In this document: positions 30,055 through 39,431 of the stretch, piece after piece
How the letters are laid out: each line of letters starts with the position of its first letter
How positions within the stretch are numbered: position 1 is the stretch's first letter
NCBI GenBank assembly: GCA_963709655.1
Contig: CAVPXF010000004.1
Span: 248,001 to 312,000 of the forward strand
Direction: 5' to 3'
Length of the DNA: 64,000 nt
From: Roseiarcus sp963709655
GTDB taxonomy: Bacteria > Pseudomonadota > Alphaproteobacteria > Rhizobiales > Beijerinckiaceae
Notes under the pieces: model-generated
Databases searched by the model: none
Seen by the model: only the letters and a program-made list of their open reading frames with translations
What the model was told of the DNA's origin: nothing
Program-made: the position numbers and the translations under genes

Positions 30055-30869
30055 GCATTGCCGCCACGCGGGGGGCCGCGCCGCTCGGATGGCGGATCGA
30101 CCGTCTCGACACGATCAACTCGACCAATGCCGAGGCGGGCCGCCGCGCCGTCTCGGGCGATCCCGGCCGGCTGTGGATCGTCGCAGGCGAGCAGAGCGCC
30201 GGCCGCGGCCGCCGAGGCCGCAGTTGGGTGTCGCCGCAGGGCAATCTCCATGCGAGCGCGCTGCTGATCGACCCTTGCGCGCAGGCCCGTTCGCCGCAAT
30301 TGGGCTTCGTCGCCGGCGTCGCCCTCGTCCGATCGGCCCGGGACCTCGGCGCGGGCCGGGCGCGTCTCAAATGGCCGAACGATCTCGTCATCGGCGGCGC
30401 CAAATGCGCCGGCCTGCTGCTCGAAGGCTCGGCGCTCCCCGATCGTGGGCTTGCCTGCGTCGTCGGGATCGGGGTCAATTGCGGCCACGCGCCGGAGGGG
30501 GTCAGCTATCCGACCGCCACGCTCGGGCGCGACGACGGCGGCGCGATCGAGCCCTCCGCGCTTCTTGAGCGGCTTTTCGCGCGGTTTGACGAGACGCTCG
30601 ATCTCTGGGCTCGGGGCGAGGGATTTCCCGCCGTCCGCGCGGCGTGGCTCGATCATGCGGCGGGGCTCGGATCCATGATCAGGATCGACGGCGCCCGCGG
30701 CCGGCGCGAGGGCGCCTTCGAAGGACTTGACGCGGACGGCCGATTGCTGTTTCGCGGGGAGGGCGGAACCGAGGCGATCGAGGCCGCCGACCTCTGGATA
30801 TCGCCGGAACCGGATGACGCGGCGCCCGCGGCGCCGCCCGGTTCGCCCGTGCGGGAAGGCCCAGCGTAA
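30051..30869 (+). CDS. birA: Biotin--[acetyl-CoA-carboxylase] ligase
   Basis: 272 residues from a TTG start overlapping nuoN. The catalytic region has STNAEA (about 24-29) and the biotinyl-adenylate loop GRGRRGRSW (51-59), followed by PNDLVIGGAKCAGLLLE. It activates biotin with ATP and attaches it to carboxylase carrier proteins. There is no N-terminal helix-turn-helix, so it is not a repressor like E. coli BirA. The downstream end is proline/alanine-rich. The rnj gene starts immediately after the stop. Confidence 0.95.
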   Translation: MSIAATRGAAPLGWRIDRLDTINSTNAEAGRRAVSGDPGRLWIVAGEQSAGRGRRGRSWVSPQGNLHASALLIDPCAQARSPQLGFVAGVALVRSARDLGAGRARLKWPNDLVIGGAKCAGLLLEGSALPDRGLACVVGIGVNCGHAPEGVSYPTATLGRDDGGAIEPSALLERLFARFDETLDLWARGEGFPAVRAAWLDHAAGLGSMIRIDGARGRREGAFEGLDADGRLLFRGEGGTEAIEAADLWISPEPDDAAPAAPPGSPVREGPA

Positions 30870-32537
30870 ATGACTAACGACAGCGAGTTCGTGTTCGCGG
30901 CCCTCGGAGGGCTCGGCGAAATCGGGATGAATTGCGCGCTCTACGGCTATGGGCCGCCGAGGGGGCGCAAGTGGCTGATGATCGATCTCGGCCTCGCGTT
31001 CGCCGGCGAGGACCTGCCCGGCGTCGATCTCGTCATGCCGGACCTCGGCTTCATCGAGAAGATGAAAAAGGACCTCGTCGGCATCATCATCACGCACGCG
31101 CACGAAGACCACATCGGCGCGCTGGCGGACCTGTGGCCGAGCCTTGGCGCTCAGGTCTACGCCTCGCCCTTCGCAACCGGGCTCGCAGAGGCGCGCCGGC
31201 TTGGGGAGCCAGGCGCGCCCAAGGTCCCGATCCAGATCGTCCGGCCCGGCGCGCGGCTCCTGATCGGCCCGTTCGACGTCGAGTTCGTAGCCGTCGCCCA
31301 TTCGATCCCCGAGAGCATGGCGCTGGCGATTCGCACGCCGTCCGGGCTCGTCGTCCATACCGGCGACTGGAAGATCGATCCGACGCCCATCATCGGCGCG
31401 CGAACCGACGAGACTCGTCTGAAGGCGCTGGGCGACGAAGGAGTCCTGGCCCTGGTCTGCGACTCGACCAATGTGTTGCGCGAGGGCGAGAGCCCGTCGG
31501 AGCGCGATGTCGCCGCAACGCTGAAGGATCTGATCGTCAAAGCGACGGGCAGGGTGGTCGTCACCACCTTCGCTTCGAACGTTGCGCGCCTGCGCGCGGC
31601 CGCCGAGGCCGGCTTCGCCGCCGGGCGGCAGGTTTGCATTCTCGGCCGTGCGATGGAGCGCGTCGTCGCCGTGGCGCGGGAACTCGGCATGCTCGACGGC
31701 GTGCCGCCCTTTCTCGGCATGGACGCCTTCGATCGCCTGCCGCGCGACAAGGTTCTCGCGCTCGCCACCGGCAGCCAGGGCGAGCCGCGCGCCGCGCTCG
31801 CCCGCATGGCCGAGGACGATCATCCGGCGGCGGAGCTGAGCCCGGGCGACACCGTCATCTTCTCGTCGCGGACCATTCCGGGCAACGAGAAGGCGGTCGG
31901 CAAGATCATCAACGCCCTTGTCGCCGCGGGCGTCGACATCGTCACCGATCGCCATGCGCTGGTGCATGTGTCCGGCCATCCGCGCCGCGCCGAGGTGCAA
32001 AAGATGTACGGCTGGCTGAGGCCGCAGATGGCGGTCCCGGCGCACGGCGAGGCGCTCCATCTCACCGAGCACGCCACTTTCGCCCGGGCGCAGGGCGTGC
32101 CGCAGGTGCGGCGCGCCTTCAATGGCGATCTCGTTCGTTTCGCGCCGGGCGAACTGGCGACGATCGGCCGGATCGATCATGGCCGCCGGTTCAAGGACGG
32201 CGACATTCTTCTGCCGAGCCAGCAAGAGTGCGTCGGCCAGCGGCGGCGGTTGTCGTTCTCGGGCGTCGTCTCGATCGCCATTGCGCTGACCCCGAAGGGC
32301 GAGATGGCGGGCGACCCCGACGTGATGATCGCGGGACTGCCGGAACGAACGCGCGACGGCGCCGGGTTCGACGAGATCATCGACGTGGCGATTTTCGAAG
32401 TCTTCGAGAGCCTGCCGCGGGGCAAGCGGCGCGACGCGGACTTCGTGTCGACCGCCATCGAACGGGGCGTGCGCGCCTCGGTCGCCGCCGTCTGGGGCAA
32501 GAAGCCGCAGGTGCATGCGCTCGTGGTGGAGGTATAG
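30870..32537 (+). CDS. rnj: Ribonuclease J
   Basis: 555 residues, metallo-beta-lactamase and beta-CASP fold. The metal-binding signature is H76, H78, D80, H81 in THAHEDHIG, with further ligands in VAHSIPE and HTGDWK. The C-terminal RNA-binding part includes VHVSGHPRRAEVQKM. It is an exo- and endoribonuclease for rRNA maturation and mRNA decay, known in alphaproteobacteria. The nuoN-birA-rnj-mce order is common in Hyphomicrobiales. Confidence 0.96.
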   Translation: MTNDSEFVFAALGGLGEIGMNCALYGYGPPRGRKWLMIDLGLAFAGEDLPGVDLVMPDLGFIEKMKKDLVGIIITHAHEDHIGALADLWPSLGAQVYASPFATGLAEARRLGEPGAPKVPIQIVRPGARLLIGPFDVEFVAVAHSIPESMALAIRTPSGLVVHTGDWKIDPTPIIGARTDETRLKALGDEGVLALVCDSTNVLREGESPSERDVAATLKDLIVKATGRVVVTTFASNVARLRAAAEAGFAAGRQVCILGRAMERVVAVARELGMLDGVPPFLGMDAFDRLPRDKVLALATGSQGEPRAALARMAEDDHPAAELSPGDTVIFSSRTIPGNEKAVGKIINALVAAGVDIVTDRHALVHVSGHPRRAEVQKMYGWLRPQMAVPAHGEALHLTEHATFARAQGVPQVRRAFNGDLVRFAPGELATIGRIDHGRRFKDGDILLPSQQECVGQRRRLSFSGVVSIAIALTPKGEMAGDPDVMIAGLPERTRDGAGFDEIIDVAIFEVFESLPRGKRRDADFVSTAIERGVRASVAAVWGKKPQVHALVVEV

Positions 32538-32654
32538 GGAATCTATCGGCGAACGGCGAACGGCGCGCTGTGGGATGGCTGGAACCGCGGCCCACAATTC
32601 GTTATTGGCTGGTCGCCAGGCCCAGTCTCGTTCCGGCGGACAGGAGCAGCTCCC

Positions 32655-33059
32655 ATGATCGGAAAACTGAACCACGTAGCCATCGCCGTCCCCGACCTCG
32701 AGAAGGCGGCCAGCACCTATCGCCAGACGCTCGGCGCCAAAGTGTCGGAACCGCACCCGATTCCCGCCCATGGCGTGACGGTCGTGTTCGTCGAACTGCC
32801 GAACACCAAGATCGAGCTTCTGCATCCGCTCGGAGACAAATCGCCGATCGCGAAATTCTTGGAGAAGAACCCGGACGGCGGCATGCATCACATGTGCTTC
32901 GAAGTGGAAGACATTATCGCGGCGCGCGACGCGCTGAAGGCCGCGGGCGCCCGCGTGCTCGGCGACGGCGAGCCTAAGATCGGCGCGCACGGCAAGCCTG
33001 TGCTGTTCCTGCACCCCAAGGACTTTGTCGGCACGCTGACAGAGATCGAGCAGGTCTGA
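32655..33059 (+). CDS. mce: Methylmalonyl-CoA epimerase
   Basis: 134 residues of the VOC metalloenzyme family. H7 (KLNHVAIAV), the HH pair at 78-79 (GGMHHMCFEV) and E130 (GTLTEIEQ) are the expected metal and catalytic positions. It interconverts the (R) and (S) forms of methylmalonyl-CoA in propionate or ethylmalonyl-CoA metabolism. The ATG follows AGGAG. A 117-bp gap after rnj shows nothing notable. Confidence 0.95.
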   Translation: MIGKLNHVAIAVPDLEKAASTYRQTLGAKVSEPHPIPAHGVTVVFVELPNTKIELLHPLGDKSPIAKFLEKNPDGGMHHMCFEVEDIIAARDALKAAGARVLGDGEPKIGAHGKPVLFLHPKDFVGTLTEIEQV

Positions 33060-33062
33060 TTC

Positions 33063-33989
33063 TTGCCGCGCACAACCGCCGGAGCTGGCGGCCTCAGCCG
33101 CCTCGGCGCCGATTGGTTGCTGCTTGCGACGTCCATCATTTGGGGCGTCACGTTCGTCGTTCAAAAGGACATCGGCGCGCTGCCGCCGCTGGCCTTCGTT
33201 GCGGCGCGCTTCGCCGTGTCCGCGCTCGCGGTCGCGCCGCTGGCCTTGCTCGAGAGGCGGCGCGCCAGGCGGCTGCGCGCGCCGCGCCCCTGGCGCCTGG
33301 CGCTCGTCATCGGCCTCATGCTGTTTCTTGGCGCGAGCCTGCAACAGGCGGGCCTCGCGACCACCAGCGCCACCAATGGCGGCTTTCTCACCGCCTGCTA
33401 TGTCGTCCTGACCCCGTTCGTCGTGTGGGCGCTGTCGCGGCGGCGTCCGCGGGCGACCGTGCTTGCGGCCGGCGCCGTCTCGCTGGTCGGGGCCTGGTTG
33501 CTCGCGACTGGCGGCGGGCCGACCCGTCCGCCGACGATCGGCGACGGGCTGGTGCTGCTCGCCGATCTTGCCTGGGCGACCGGCATCGCGCTCACGCCGA
33601 TCTTTCTCGTCAAGACCGAGCGGCCGCTGACGCTTGCCTTTTCGCAATATGCGGTTTGCGCGGGTCTCGCCGCCGTCGCCTCCGCCGCTCTTGAGGGGAT
33701 AGCTCCGGCCGCCGCCTTTCTTGCCGCGGCGCCCGCGATCCTGTTCGCGGGGCTCGTCTCCGGCGCCATCGGCTACACGTTGCAGATCGTTGCGCAGCGC
33801 TACACGCCGCCGGCCGAGGCGGCGCTGATCCTGTCGATGGAAAGCGTCTTTGCCGCGGTCGCCGGCGCGATATGGCTCGGCGAGAGTTTGACCGTCGCTG
33901 GCGCGATCGGCTGCGCGCTCATTCTCTTCGGCGCGATCGCCGCGGAGGCGGCGCCGGCGCTCGCTGGCCGCAACGTCGCTGGCGCATAG
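33063..33989 (+). CDS. DMT-superfamily (EamA) permease
   Basis: 308 residues with ten hydrophobic helices in two EamA repeats; the first starts with LLLATSIIWGVTFVVQKD, the second ends with ALILSMESVFAAVAGAIWLGE. It is an inner-membrane exporter of unknown metabolite. The start is probably TTG 33063, four bases after the mce stop, as no ATG or GTG fits before the first helix. Likely cotranscribed with mce. Confidence 0.85.
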   Translation: MPRTTAGAGGLSRLGADWLLLATSIIWGVTFVVQKDIGALPPLAFVAARFAVSALAVAPLALLERRRARRLRAPRPWRLALVIGLMLFLGASLQQAGLATTSATNGGFLTACYVVLTPFVVWALSRRRPRATVLAAGAVSLVGAWLLATGGGPTRPPTIGDGLVLLADLAWATGIALTPIFLVKTERPLTLAFSQYAVCAGLAAVASAALEGIAPAAAFLAAAPAILFAGLVSGAIGYTLQIVAQRYTPPAEAALILSMESVFAAVAGAIWLGESLTVAGAIGCALILFGAIAAEAAPALAGRNVAGA

Positions 33990-34105
33990 GCGCGACGTTC
34001 CGCCGCGAGCGATCGCGCGATTATGACGCAGCGCGTTCCCTTGCTTCCGCGATCGCCCGGCGGCAGATTGCGCCCGCATTCGACCAGTGTAACGGGAGGG
34101 GCTCC

Positions 34106-35515
34106 ATGGATTTTCTGATAGCGCTGGCGGCGCTCTGCTTTCTCATGTTTGTCGCCTATCGCGGCTTTAGCGTGATCTTGTTCGCGCCGATCGCCGCGAT
34201 GGGCGCCGTGTTTCTCACCGACCCTCACGCCGTGCCCGCCGCCTTCACCAACCTCTTCATGGTGAAGATGGTCGGCTTCGCCCAACTCTACTTTCCGGTC
34301 TTCCTTCTCGGCGCTGTGTTCGGCAAGGTGATTGAGCTCTCCGGCTTCGCCAAGTCGATCGTCGCGACCATCATCCGCGCCATCGGCAAAGATCAGGCGA
34401 TTCTGGCGATCGTGCTCGTCTGCGCGGTGCTGACTTACGGCGGCGTGTCGCTGTTCGTGGTGGTGTTCGCCGCCTATCCGTTCGCGGCCGAGCTCTTCCG
34501 CGCCGGCAACATCCCCAAGCGCCTCATCCCCGGCACGATCGCGCTCGGGGCCTTTTCGTTCACGATGGACTCGCTGCCGTTCACCCCGCAGATCCAGAAC
34601 ATCATCCCGACCTCCTATTTCAAGACGACGACCGGCGCAGCGCCGATCCTCGGCATCGTCGGAGCGATCTTCATTCTGGTCTGCGGCATGGCCTATCTCG
34701 AATGGCAGAAGCGTAGCGCCCGCGCCAGGGGCGAGGGTTATGGCGAAGGCCACATCAACGAGCCGCCGCCGATCGACACGAGCCATCTGGCTTCCCCGTG
34801 GATCGCCTTCCTGCCGCTGGTCGTGGTGTTCGGGCTCAACATCGTGCTCGGCGGCTTCCCCGGCGTGTTCACCGGCCTCATCGATTGGGCCTATGGCTCG
34901 ACCTATGACCTCAAGCTCGCGATGTCCCATGCGATTGCGGTGCCAGTCCCGCCGATCCGGGCGATCTGGGCGGTCGAGGGCGCGCTGCTGGCCGGCATCC
35001 TCGTAGTGTTCCTGTTCGGCTTCCGCGCGGTTTCCAAGAATTTCGCCGAGGGCAGCAAACTTGCGGTGGGCGGAGCTCTGCTGGCGGCGATGAACACGGC
35101 GTCGGAATACGGCTTTGGCGGCGTCATCGCCTCATTGCCCGGCTTCCTCGCCGTTCGCGACGCGCTCGGCGGCATCCCCAATCCGCTGGTGCGCGAGGCG
35201 ATCACCGTCACCTCGCTCGCCGGCATCACCGGCTCGGCGTCGGGCGGCATGTCGATCGCGCTCGCGGCGATGTCGAAGGAATTCATCGACATGGCGAACG
35301 CGGCGCACATCCCCTTGGAGGTGTTCCACCGGATCGCGTCGATGGCGAGCGGCGGCATGGACACGCTGCCCCACAACGGCGCGGTGATCACGCTGCTCGC
35401 CGTCACCGGCCTGACCCACCGCCAGTCCTATAAGGACATCTTCGCCGTCACGATCCTGAAGACGGCCGCGGTGTTCGTCGCCATCGGCGTCTACGAGTTC
35501 ACCGGGCTCTACTGA
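34106..35515 (+). CDS. GntP-family permease
   Basis: 469 residues, about twelve membrane helices. Resembles GntP/gluconate-type proton symporters (AVLTYGGVSLFVVVFAAYPF, GAFSFTMDSLPFTPQIQNIIP, and the conserved C-terminal SGGMDTLPHNGAVITLL). The substrate is a small organic acid such as gluconate, lactate or hydroxybutyrate, which cannot be decided from sequence. ATG 34106 has GGGAGGG upstream; longer in-frame sequence overlaps the previous gene and is not used. No catabolic partner gene is adjacent. Confidence 0.85.
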   Translation: MDFLIALAALCFLMFVAYRGFSVILFAPIAAMGAVFLTDPHAVPAAFTNLFMVKMVGFAQLYFPVFLLGAVFGKVIELSGFAKSIVATIIRAIGKDQAILAIVLVCAVLTYGGVSLFVVVFAAYPFAAELFRAGNIPKRLIPGTIALGAFSFTMDSLPFTPQIQNIIPTSYFKTTTGAAPILGIVGAIFILVCGMAYLEWQKRSARARGEGYGEGHINEPPPIDTSHLASPWIAFLPLVVVFGLNIVLGGFPGVFTGLIDWAYGSTYDLKLAMSHAIAVPVPPIRAIWAVEGALLAGILVVFLFGFRAVSKNFAEGSKLAVGGALLAAMNTASEYGFGGVIASLPGFLAVRDALGGIPNPLVREAITVTSLAGITGSASGGMSIALAAMSKEFIDMANAAHIPLEVFHRIASMASGGMDTLPHNGAVITLLAVTGLTHRQSYKDIFAVTILKTAAVFVAIGVYEFTGLY

Positions 35516-35521
35516 GCGGAT

Positions 35522-35640
35522 GACCGTCCCTTCCTCCCGCTCGCGGGGAGAAGGCGGCGCATCGCGCCGGATGAGGGGCGGCGCCGCCCTTTCCGGACAA
35601 AGCCGCGCAGCCCCTCATCCCGACCCTCTCCCCCTATAGA
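35522..35640. repeat. Intergenic palindromic element
   Basis: GGATGAGGGGC (35569-35579) and GCCCCTCATCC (35610-35620) are perfect 11-bp inverted arms. Outer C-rich blocks (CCTCCCGCTCGCGGGGAG, CCCTCTCCCC) complete an element like those at 4727 and 24065. The rest of this 547-bp gap (35641-36062) holds a short hairpin GAGACGCTCCGTCTC and a lower-GC stretch before galM, probably its promoter region; no gene seen. Confidence 0.6.
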
Positions 35641-36062
35641 CGTCGAGAGACGCTCCGTCTCTAGATAGGCTACGCGGAGAGAGGGGACTTGCGGCCGCGG
35701 ACTCGACGCAATTGCTCTCTTGGGACGATGGGACTGGCGCCGTTGAGCGCCCGTTCAATCGCAGCCCCGATAATCAGCCACCTTTGCGCGAAACGAATTG
35801 ACGCCTCGATGCGTCGTTCGCCGTTCCTGCGCGGCGAAGGGCTTTGTCCTTGGCGCGCTACGTGTCTGCTCCTCCCGCATAGTTGACGCCGTTCCTGCGT
35901 GAGTTAACGAGCTTTAACCCAGCGGACATCCGCAGGTCATGCATGGCCTCAATTGAGCAACGGTGTCGCCAAAAATTGTACGTTGTCGCCGTATAGTTGG
36001 ACATTACTGCCGCCTTTCGGTTCAGATCTGGCGGATCATCGTCCAAAACAGGGAGGACGCAC

Positions 36063-37283
36063 GTGAAAGCTATCGCTACAGCGGCCGGTCTGACCGCGTT
36101 CTTACTGGGTACCACTGCCTTACTGGGCACCCCTGCGTTTGCAGAAGGCGTCCCTCCTTCTTCTCTTTCCGTAAGCGTGACGCCGTTCGGGAAAATGCCG
36201 GACGGCCAGGCGGTGCAGATGTATCACCTGAAGAACGCCAACGGCATGGAAGTCAACATCATCACCTATGGCGGCGCGGTCCAATCGATCATGATGCCGG
36301 ACAAGAACGGCCACATCGACGACGTGGCTCTCGGCTTCGATAATCTCGACGGCTACCTCCATACCAAGACCTTCTTCGGAGCGCTGATCGGCCGGTACGC
36401 CAATCGCATCGCGGACGGCAAGTTCACGCTCGACGGAAAGACCTACAGCATACCGATCAATAACGCTCCGAACGCCCTGCACGGCGGCCCGGAGGGTTTC
36501 AACACGAAGGTCTGGGCAGCCTCGAAGATTGAGATGCCCGGCGCCGTCGGCGTCGAACTGACTTTGTTCTCGCCGAACGGCCAGATGGGCTTTCCGGGCG
36601 ATCTCGCGGTCACCGTCCGCTATACGCTCGATAACGCCAACGACCTGCGCATCCACTATTCGGCGGTCAGCGACGCACCGACCGTCATCAACCTCACCAA
36701 CCACACCTATTACAACCTCGCCGGCGCCGGCAACGGCACGGTGCTCGACCAGGTCGCGATGATCAACGCCAACAAGATCACGCCCATCAACTCGACGCTC
36801 ATTCCGACCGGCAAGATGATGGACGTGGCCGGCGCCGATCTCGGCTTCGTGACGCCGCATCCGATCGGGGAACACATCCACGCCGATAATCAGCAGCTCA
36901 AATACGCGGAGCCCAAACAGGGCGGCTACGACTTCAATTACGTCCTCAACAATCCCGGCGACCTCGACGCGCTGGGGGCGACCGTGACCGATCCGCAAAA
37001 CGGACGGACGCTCGAGTTTTACACGACCGAGCCCGGCGTGCAGTTCTACACGGGAAATTTCCTGAACGATGTGCACGGCAAGGATGGGAAAATTTACCCG
37101 CATTGGGGCGGCTTTACGCTCGAGGCGCAGCATTTTCCCGATTCCCCCAATCAGCCGAACTTCCCGTCGACCGAACTGAAGCCTGGTCAGCAGTACACCC
37201 AGACGACGATCATGAAGTTCCTGCCAGTCTCGGGGCCGCGCGAGGTGGCGCTTGAGCCCGAAGGGAGTGCCAAAAATGAGTGA
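36063..37283 (+). CDS. Secreted aldose 1-epimerase
   Basis: 406 residues from GTG 36063, preceded by GGGAGGA. Residues 1-27 are a signal peptide (cleavage near PAFA-EG), so this mutarotase acts in the periplasm. Catalytic residues of GalM-type enzymes are present: H140 (NALHGG), H214 (NLTNHTYYNL) and E354 (FTLEAQHFPD), with H140-H214 spacing identical to Lactococcus GalM. It interconverts alpha and beta sugar anomers. The next gene (a sugar-binding protein) overlaps its end, so it probably prepares the anomer taken up by the ABC transporter. Confidence 0.93.
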   Translation: MKAIATAAGLTAFLLGTTALLGTPAFAEGVPPSSLSVSVTPFGKMPDGQAVQMYHLKNANGMEVNIITYGGAVQSIMMPDKNGHIDDVALGFDNLDGYLHTKTFFGALIGRYANRIADGKFTLDGKTYSIPINNAPNALHGGPEGFNTKVWAASKIEMPGAVGVELTLFSPNGQMGFPGDLAVTVRYTLDNANDLRIHYSAVSDAPTVINLTNHTYYNLAGAGNGTVLDQVAMINANKITPINSTLIPTGKMMDVAGADLGFVTPHPIGEHIHADNQQLKYAEPKQGGYDFNYVLNNPGDLDALGATVTDPQNGRTLEFYTTEPGVQFYTGNFLNDVHGKDGKIYPHWGGFTLEAQHFPDSPNQPNFPSTELKPGQQYTQTTIMKFLPVSGPREVALEPEGSAKNE

Positions 37284-38376
37284 GAAAAGCGAGGTCAACG
37301 GGCCGGCTCGGCTTTCGCCGATCCTGTCGCGGCGCAGCCTCTTCCGCGGCGGCTTGAGTTCGGGCGCCGCGCTGCTCGCGCTCACCGCCGTCGGCCGGGG
37401 CGAGTCCGCTTTCGCGGCGGGCGAGTCGGGCGGTCTGCCGAGTCATCCGGCATGGAAGTTCGTGTTCGTGAACCATGTCACCACGAACCCGTTCTTCGTG
37501 CCGACGCAATACGGCATCGCCGACGCCTGCGCCGCTTTTGGCTGCAGCTCTCAGTGGACCGGGTCGGAGACGTCGGTCGCATCCCAGATGGTGAACGCAA
37601 TGAATACGGCGATCACCGAGAAGGTGGATGGCATTGCGATCGCGCTGGTCGACTCGCATGCCTTCAACGAACCGACCAAGAGGGCGCTCGAAGCTGGCAT
37701 CCCCGTGTTCTCCTATAACGCGGACGCAAAGGGCAACGACCGGCTCTCCTACATCGGTCAGGACCTGTACGCCTCCGGCCAGGCGCTCGGCCGCCGTATT
37801 GTCGACCTGGTGAAGGAGGGCCCCGTCGTCGGCTTCATCGCGACGCCGGGCCAGCTCAACATCCAGCCGCGTCTCGACGGCGCCAAGGACGCCATCAAGG
37901 CGTCGGGCGCCAAAATCGAGCTCAGTGAGGTCGCCACCGGCCCGACAGTCAACGAGGAAGTCACGCGGGTCGACTCCTATTACATCGGACACAAAGACCT
38001 CAAGGGCATGTTCGCGGTCGATGCGGGAAGCACGATGGCGGTAGGCAAGACGATGGAGAAGTATGGGCTTCACGCCAAAGGCGTGCACGCCGGCGGCTTC
38101 GATTTGCTTCCCGCGACGCTCGACGCCATCAACAGCGACCATCTCGACTTCACCATCGACCAGCAGCCCTACCTGCAAGGCTTCTACACGGTCATGGAAA
38201 TGGCGATGTTCAAGTACTCCGGCGGCCTTGTCGGTCCTGCCGAAATCAACACCGGACTGAAGTTCGTCACCAAGAGCGACGTCGAGCCGTATCTGAAGAC
38301 CAAGAGCCGCTACGAGGGCGGCTCGTCGAGCGAAGCGGTCATTCCGCGCACAGGCCCGATTATTGTCGGCGCCTGA
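37276..38376 (+). CDS. Sugar ABC transporter substrate-binding protein, Tat-exported
   Basis: 366 residues. The signal is twin-arginine (SRRSLFRGG at 18-26, cleavage near AFA-AG). The mature part is a type-1 periplasmic binding protein of the ribose/xylose class (FVFVNHVTTNPFFVPTQYG, ...VDGIAIALVDSHA, GIPVFSYNADAKG, ...GGFDLLPATLDAI). ATG 37276 lies inside the end of galM and has AAGGGA upstream. It delivers a sugar to the permease and ATPase encoded next. Tat export of such proteins is less common than Sec export. Confidence 0.9.
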   Translation: MSEKSEVNGPARLSPILSRRSLFRGGLSSGAALLALTAVGRGESAFAAGESGGLPSHPAWKFVFVNHVTTNPFFVPTQYGIADACAAFGCSSQWTGSETSVASQMVNAMNTAITEKVDGIAIALVDSHAFNEPTKRALEAGIPVFSYNADAKGNDRLSYIGQDLYASGQALGRRIVDLVKEGPVVGFIATPGQLNIQPRLDGAKDAIKASGAKIELSEVATGPTVNEEVTRVDSYYIGHKDLKGMFAVDAGSTMAVGKTMEKYGLHAKGVHAGGFDLLPATLDAINSDHLDFTIDQQPYLQGFYTVMEMAMFKYSGGLVGPAEINTGLKFVTKSDVEPYLKTKSRYEGGSSSEAVIPRTGPIIVGA

Positions 38377-38392
38377 GAAGCGACTGAAGGCG

Positions 38393-39431
38393 ATGCAGGA
38401 CGCAGCGAGCGGAGCGAACCACCCTGGCGCCGCCGGCGGCCCGCATCGCTTGATTGAAAAGCGCTCCAGCCCGCTGCGCCGGGCGAGCGATGTTGTGCTG
38501 CGCTGGCGCGAGGCGAGCATACTGCTCGCCTGCGTCCTGCTCGCCGCCTATTTCCAGTCGACCAATCCGGTCTTTCTCTCGCTCTCCAATGTCCAAAACC
38601 TGATCGACTTCACCGCGACGACCGCGATCATCGCCGCCGGCGAGGTGATGGTGCTGGTCTGCGGCGAGCTCGATCTGTCGGTCGGAATGGTCTATGCGCT
38701 CGTCCCCTTCATCATGCATTTCTCGGCTGCGGCCGGGTTGCCGTATGGCGCAGCGATTGTCGTGGCGTTGGCGGCGGCAGGGCTGGTCGGACTGATCAAC
38801 GGGGCGATCACCACGCTTTCTCAGCGTCCCGGCTTTCGTCACGACGCTCGGCACGATGTTTCTCATCAACGGCTTGACCTTGACGATTTCCGGCGGTTTT
38901 CCGGTCGAGCCCAACGCAGCCCCCGCCTTGACCGCGGCTTTGGGGGGCATTGCATGGGCGAGGCTCGGCTGGGCGCTGGCGATCGCGATTGTGTTGCAGT
39001 TCGTGCTCAACCGCACCCGCTTTGGACTGCACACCATCGCCACGGGCGGCAACCTCACCGCCGCGGCGGAAGTCGGCATCAAGGTGACCAGCATCAAGAT
39101 TCGCAATTTCGTGTTGTGCAGCATGCTCGGCGGCTTTGCCGGGATCATTGACGCGTTCCGCATCGGCTCGATCGACCCGCTCGCGGGGGGATCCGAGATC
39201 ATGTTCATGGCCATCGCCTCGGCGGTGATCGGCGGCACGCTCTTGACCGGCGGCTCCGGGACCATCATCGGCGCCCTTATTGGCGCCCTGGCGCTGGCGA
39301 TCCTCCAGGACGGCTTCACCCTTAACGGGGTGAGCGCCTACACCTTCGACATGATCCTCGGCGGCGCCATCCTCGTCACCATGGCGGTCAACGTCCGCCT
39401 GACGCTGTTGCGCGAAAAGGGGGGCGGATGA
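38393..39431 (+). pseudogene. Sugar ABC transporter permease, interrupted by a frameshift
   Basis: A ribose/xylose-type permease read in two frames. The first frame gives ILLACVLLAAYFQSTNPVF and LVCGELDLSVGMVYALVPF, then breaks after NGAITTL. The second frame continues FVTTLGTMFLINGLTLT and ends GGAILVTMAVNVRLTLLREKGGG. Removing one base in CTTTCTCAGC at about 38817-38821 restores NGAITTLFSVPAFVTTLGTMF. A single inserted base, either real or a sequencing error, is the only defect. The ATPase gene overlaps its stop as ATGA. If real, uptake through this system would be lost. Confidence 0.85.

Noticed and set aside
29880..34079. A 1399-codon open frame on the minus strand across nuoN, birA, rnj and mce
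   Set aside because: It is antisense to well-identified genes, is Arg/His/Asp-rich without domains, and arises from GC-rich codon bias.
35689..35886. A 65-codon frame in the gap before galM
   Set aside because: Cys/Arg-rich translation without ribosome site or family.
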